DNA of 64,000 bases from 66-474 sp050738155 (GTDB taxonomy: Bacteria; Pseudomonadota; Gammaproteobacteria; Xanthomonadales; Rhodanobacteraceae): the NCBI GenBank assembly GCA_050738155.1, contig JBOHYW010000002.1, positions 7,317-71,316 of the forward strand, written 5' to 3'. The notes under the pieces are model-generated. The model worked only from the letters and a program-made list of their open reading frames with translations, was not told the DNA's origin and did no database searches. The position numbers and the translations under genes are program-made. How positions within the stretch are numbered: the first letter of the stretch is position 1; the number at the start of each line of letters is the position of its first letter. Positions 63,655 through 64,000 of this stretch are shown piece by piece.

Positions 63655-64000
63655 GCGAGTAGGTTGGGGTGAGCGGCTTCATGCGAACCCCAACGTCTTG
63701 CTTCGCCCGCGTTGGGCTTCGCAAGCTCAGCCCAACCTACAAGAACCGTTGATCCCGCCATTCGTCGAAGGCGGACTGTCACCCGCCCTGCGAAACCCAT
63801 CAATCCTCGGCGCGGAACGTCCGGCCCAGCTCGCCGTCCGTTCCGAAACGAGCGAACAGCGAGTAGGTTGGGGTGAGCGGCTTCATGCGAACCCCAACGT
63901 CTTGCTTCGCCCGCGTTGGGCTTCGCAAGCTCAGCCCAACCTACAAGAACCGTTGATCCCGCCATTCGTCGAAGGCGGACTGGCTCCCGCCCTGCGAAAC
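63655..64000. repeat. Tandem repeat with ~204-bp period, running off the window
   Basis: The segment 63655-63796 recurs at 63859-64000 with few differences: GTAGGTTGGGGTGAGCGGCT, CCCAACCTACAAGAACCGTT and CCGCCATTCGTCGAAGGCGG occur in both at the same offset. Inside each unit the GTAGGTTGGG and CCCAACCTAC arms form an inverted repeat. A long minus-strand frame across it encodes two copies of the same peptide and is not a real gene. Confidence 0.85.

Noticed and set aside
63579..63965. Minus-strand frame encoding two copies of the same peptide
   Set aside because: It lies wholly in the 204-bp-period repeat and the internal identity comes from the DNA repeat.

Overview
The window looks like a chromosomal segment of a GC-rich gammaproteobacterium, most likely Xanthomonadales and probably Rhodanobacteraceae. 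This is inferred from gene content and protein style (dnaX-ybaB-recR block, KdkA and a DUF6165 protein near an LPS heptosyltransferase-type gene, an ESPR-type autotransporter, many short palindromic intergenic repeats). No species can be named from sequence alone.

Layout. 1-7440 is housekeeping on the minus strand: a 3'-truncated histidine ammonia-lyase-type enzyme, hisS, tRNA-Pro, a HIT protein, a GNAT acetyltransferase, recR, ybaB and dnaX, then two identical SRP RNA (ffs) copies and tRNA-Ser(GGA). 7486-11451 is a chain of overlapping or closely spaced minus-strand genes combining Kdo kinase, a metallo-beta-lactamase-fold hydrolase and moaA-moaC-moaD-moaE. 11473-14624 holds a GT9 glycosyltransferase, a DUF6165 protein, a DJ-1/PfpI protein and a small membrane protein.

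15055-37387 is a Wzx/Wzy-type exopolysaccharide locus: a WecA-like initiating phosphoglycosyltransferase, four GT4 glycosyltransferases, a likely polymerase, a Wzx flippase, a Wzc-like co-polymerase/tyrosine kinase, a Wza-like export lipoprotein, AsnB, two PAPS-dependent sulfotransferases, one intact and one broken methyltransferase, two unusual companion proteins and a secreted possible hydrolase. The two sulfotransferases suggest a sulfated polymer. A response-regulator remnant and an MFS transporter follow.

39742-44982 carries tRNA-Ser(CGA), an MltD-like lytic transglycosylase, a membrane protein overlapping greB, and rimO. 45204-52898 holds a 2264-residue Gly-rich autotransporter with a ~437-residue internal duplication, directly downstream of a third sulfotransferase whose only reasonable start is a non-AUG codon. 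53059-59439 encodes a dienelactone hydrolase and a HIT protein, then a compact 5-oxoproline module: pxpB, pxpC, pxpA, DUF969 and DUF979 membrane proteins and pyroglutamyl peptidase. Together these could release, import and hydrolyse pyroglutamate. 59790-63521 holds a small lipoprotein, dcd (with a 7-bp tandem repeat just upstream), an NADPH-FMN reductase, apbC and a DUF2147 protein. The window ends inside a ~204-bp-period repeat.

Intergenic spaces are rich in several interspersed repeat families. In two cases (RimO and the DUF969 protein) such a repeat forms the C-terminal codons. A 39-bp intergenic segment between greB and rimO encodes 13 residues identical to part of the autotransporter, which suggests a gene remnant.
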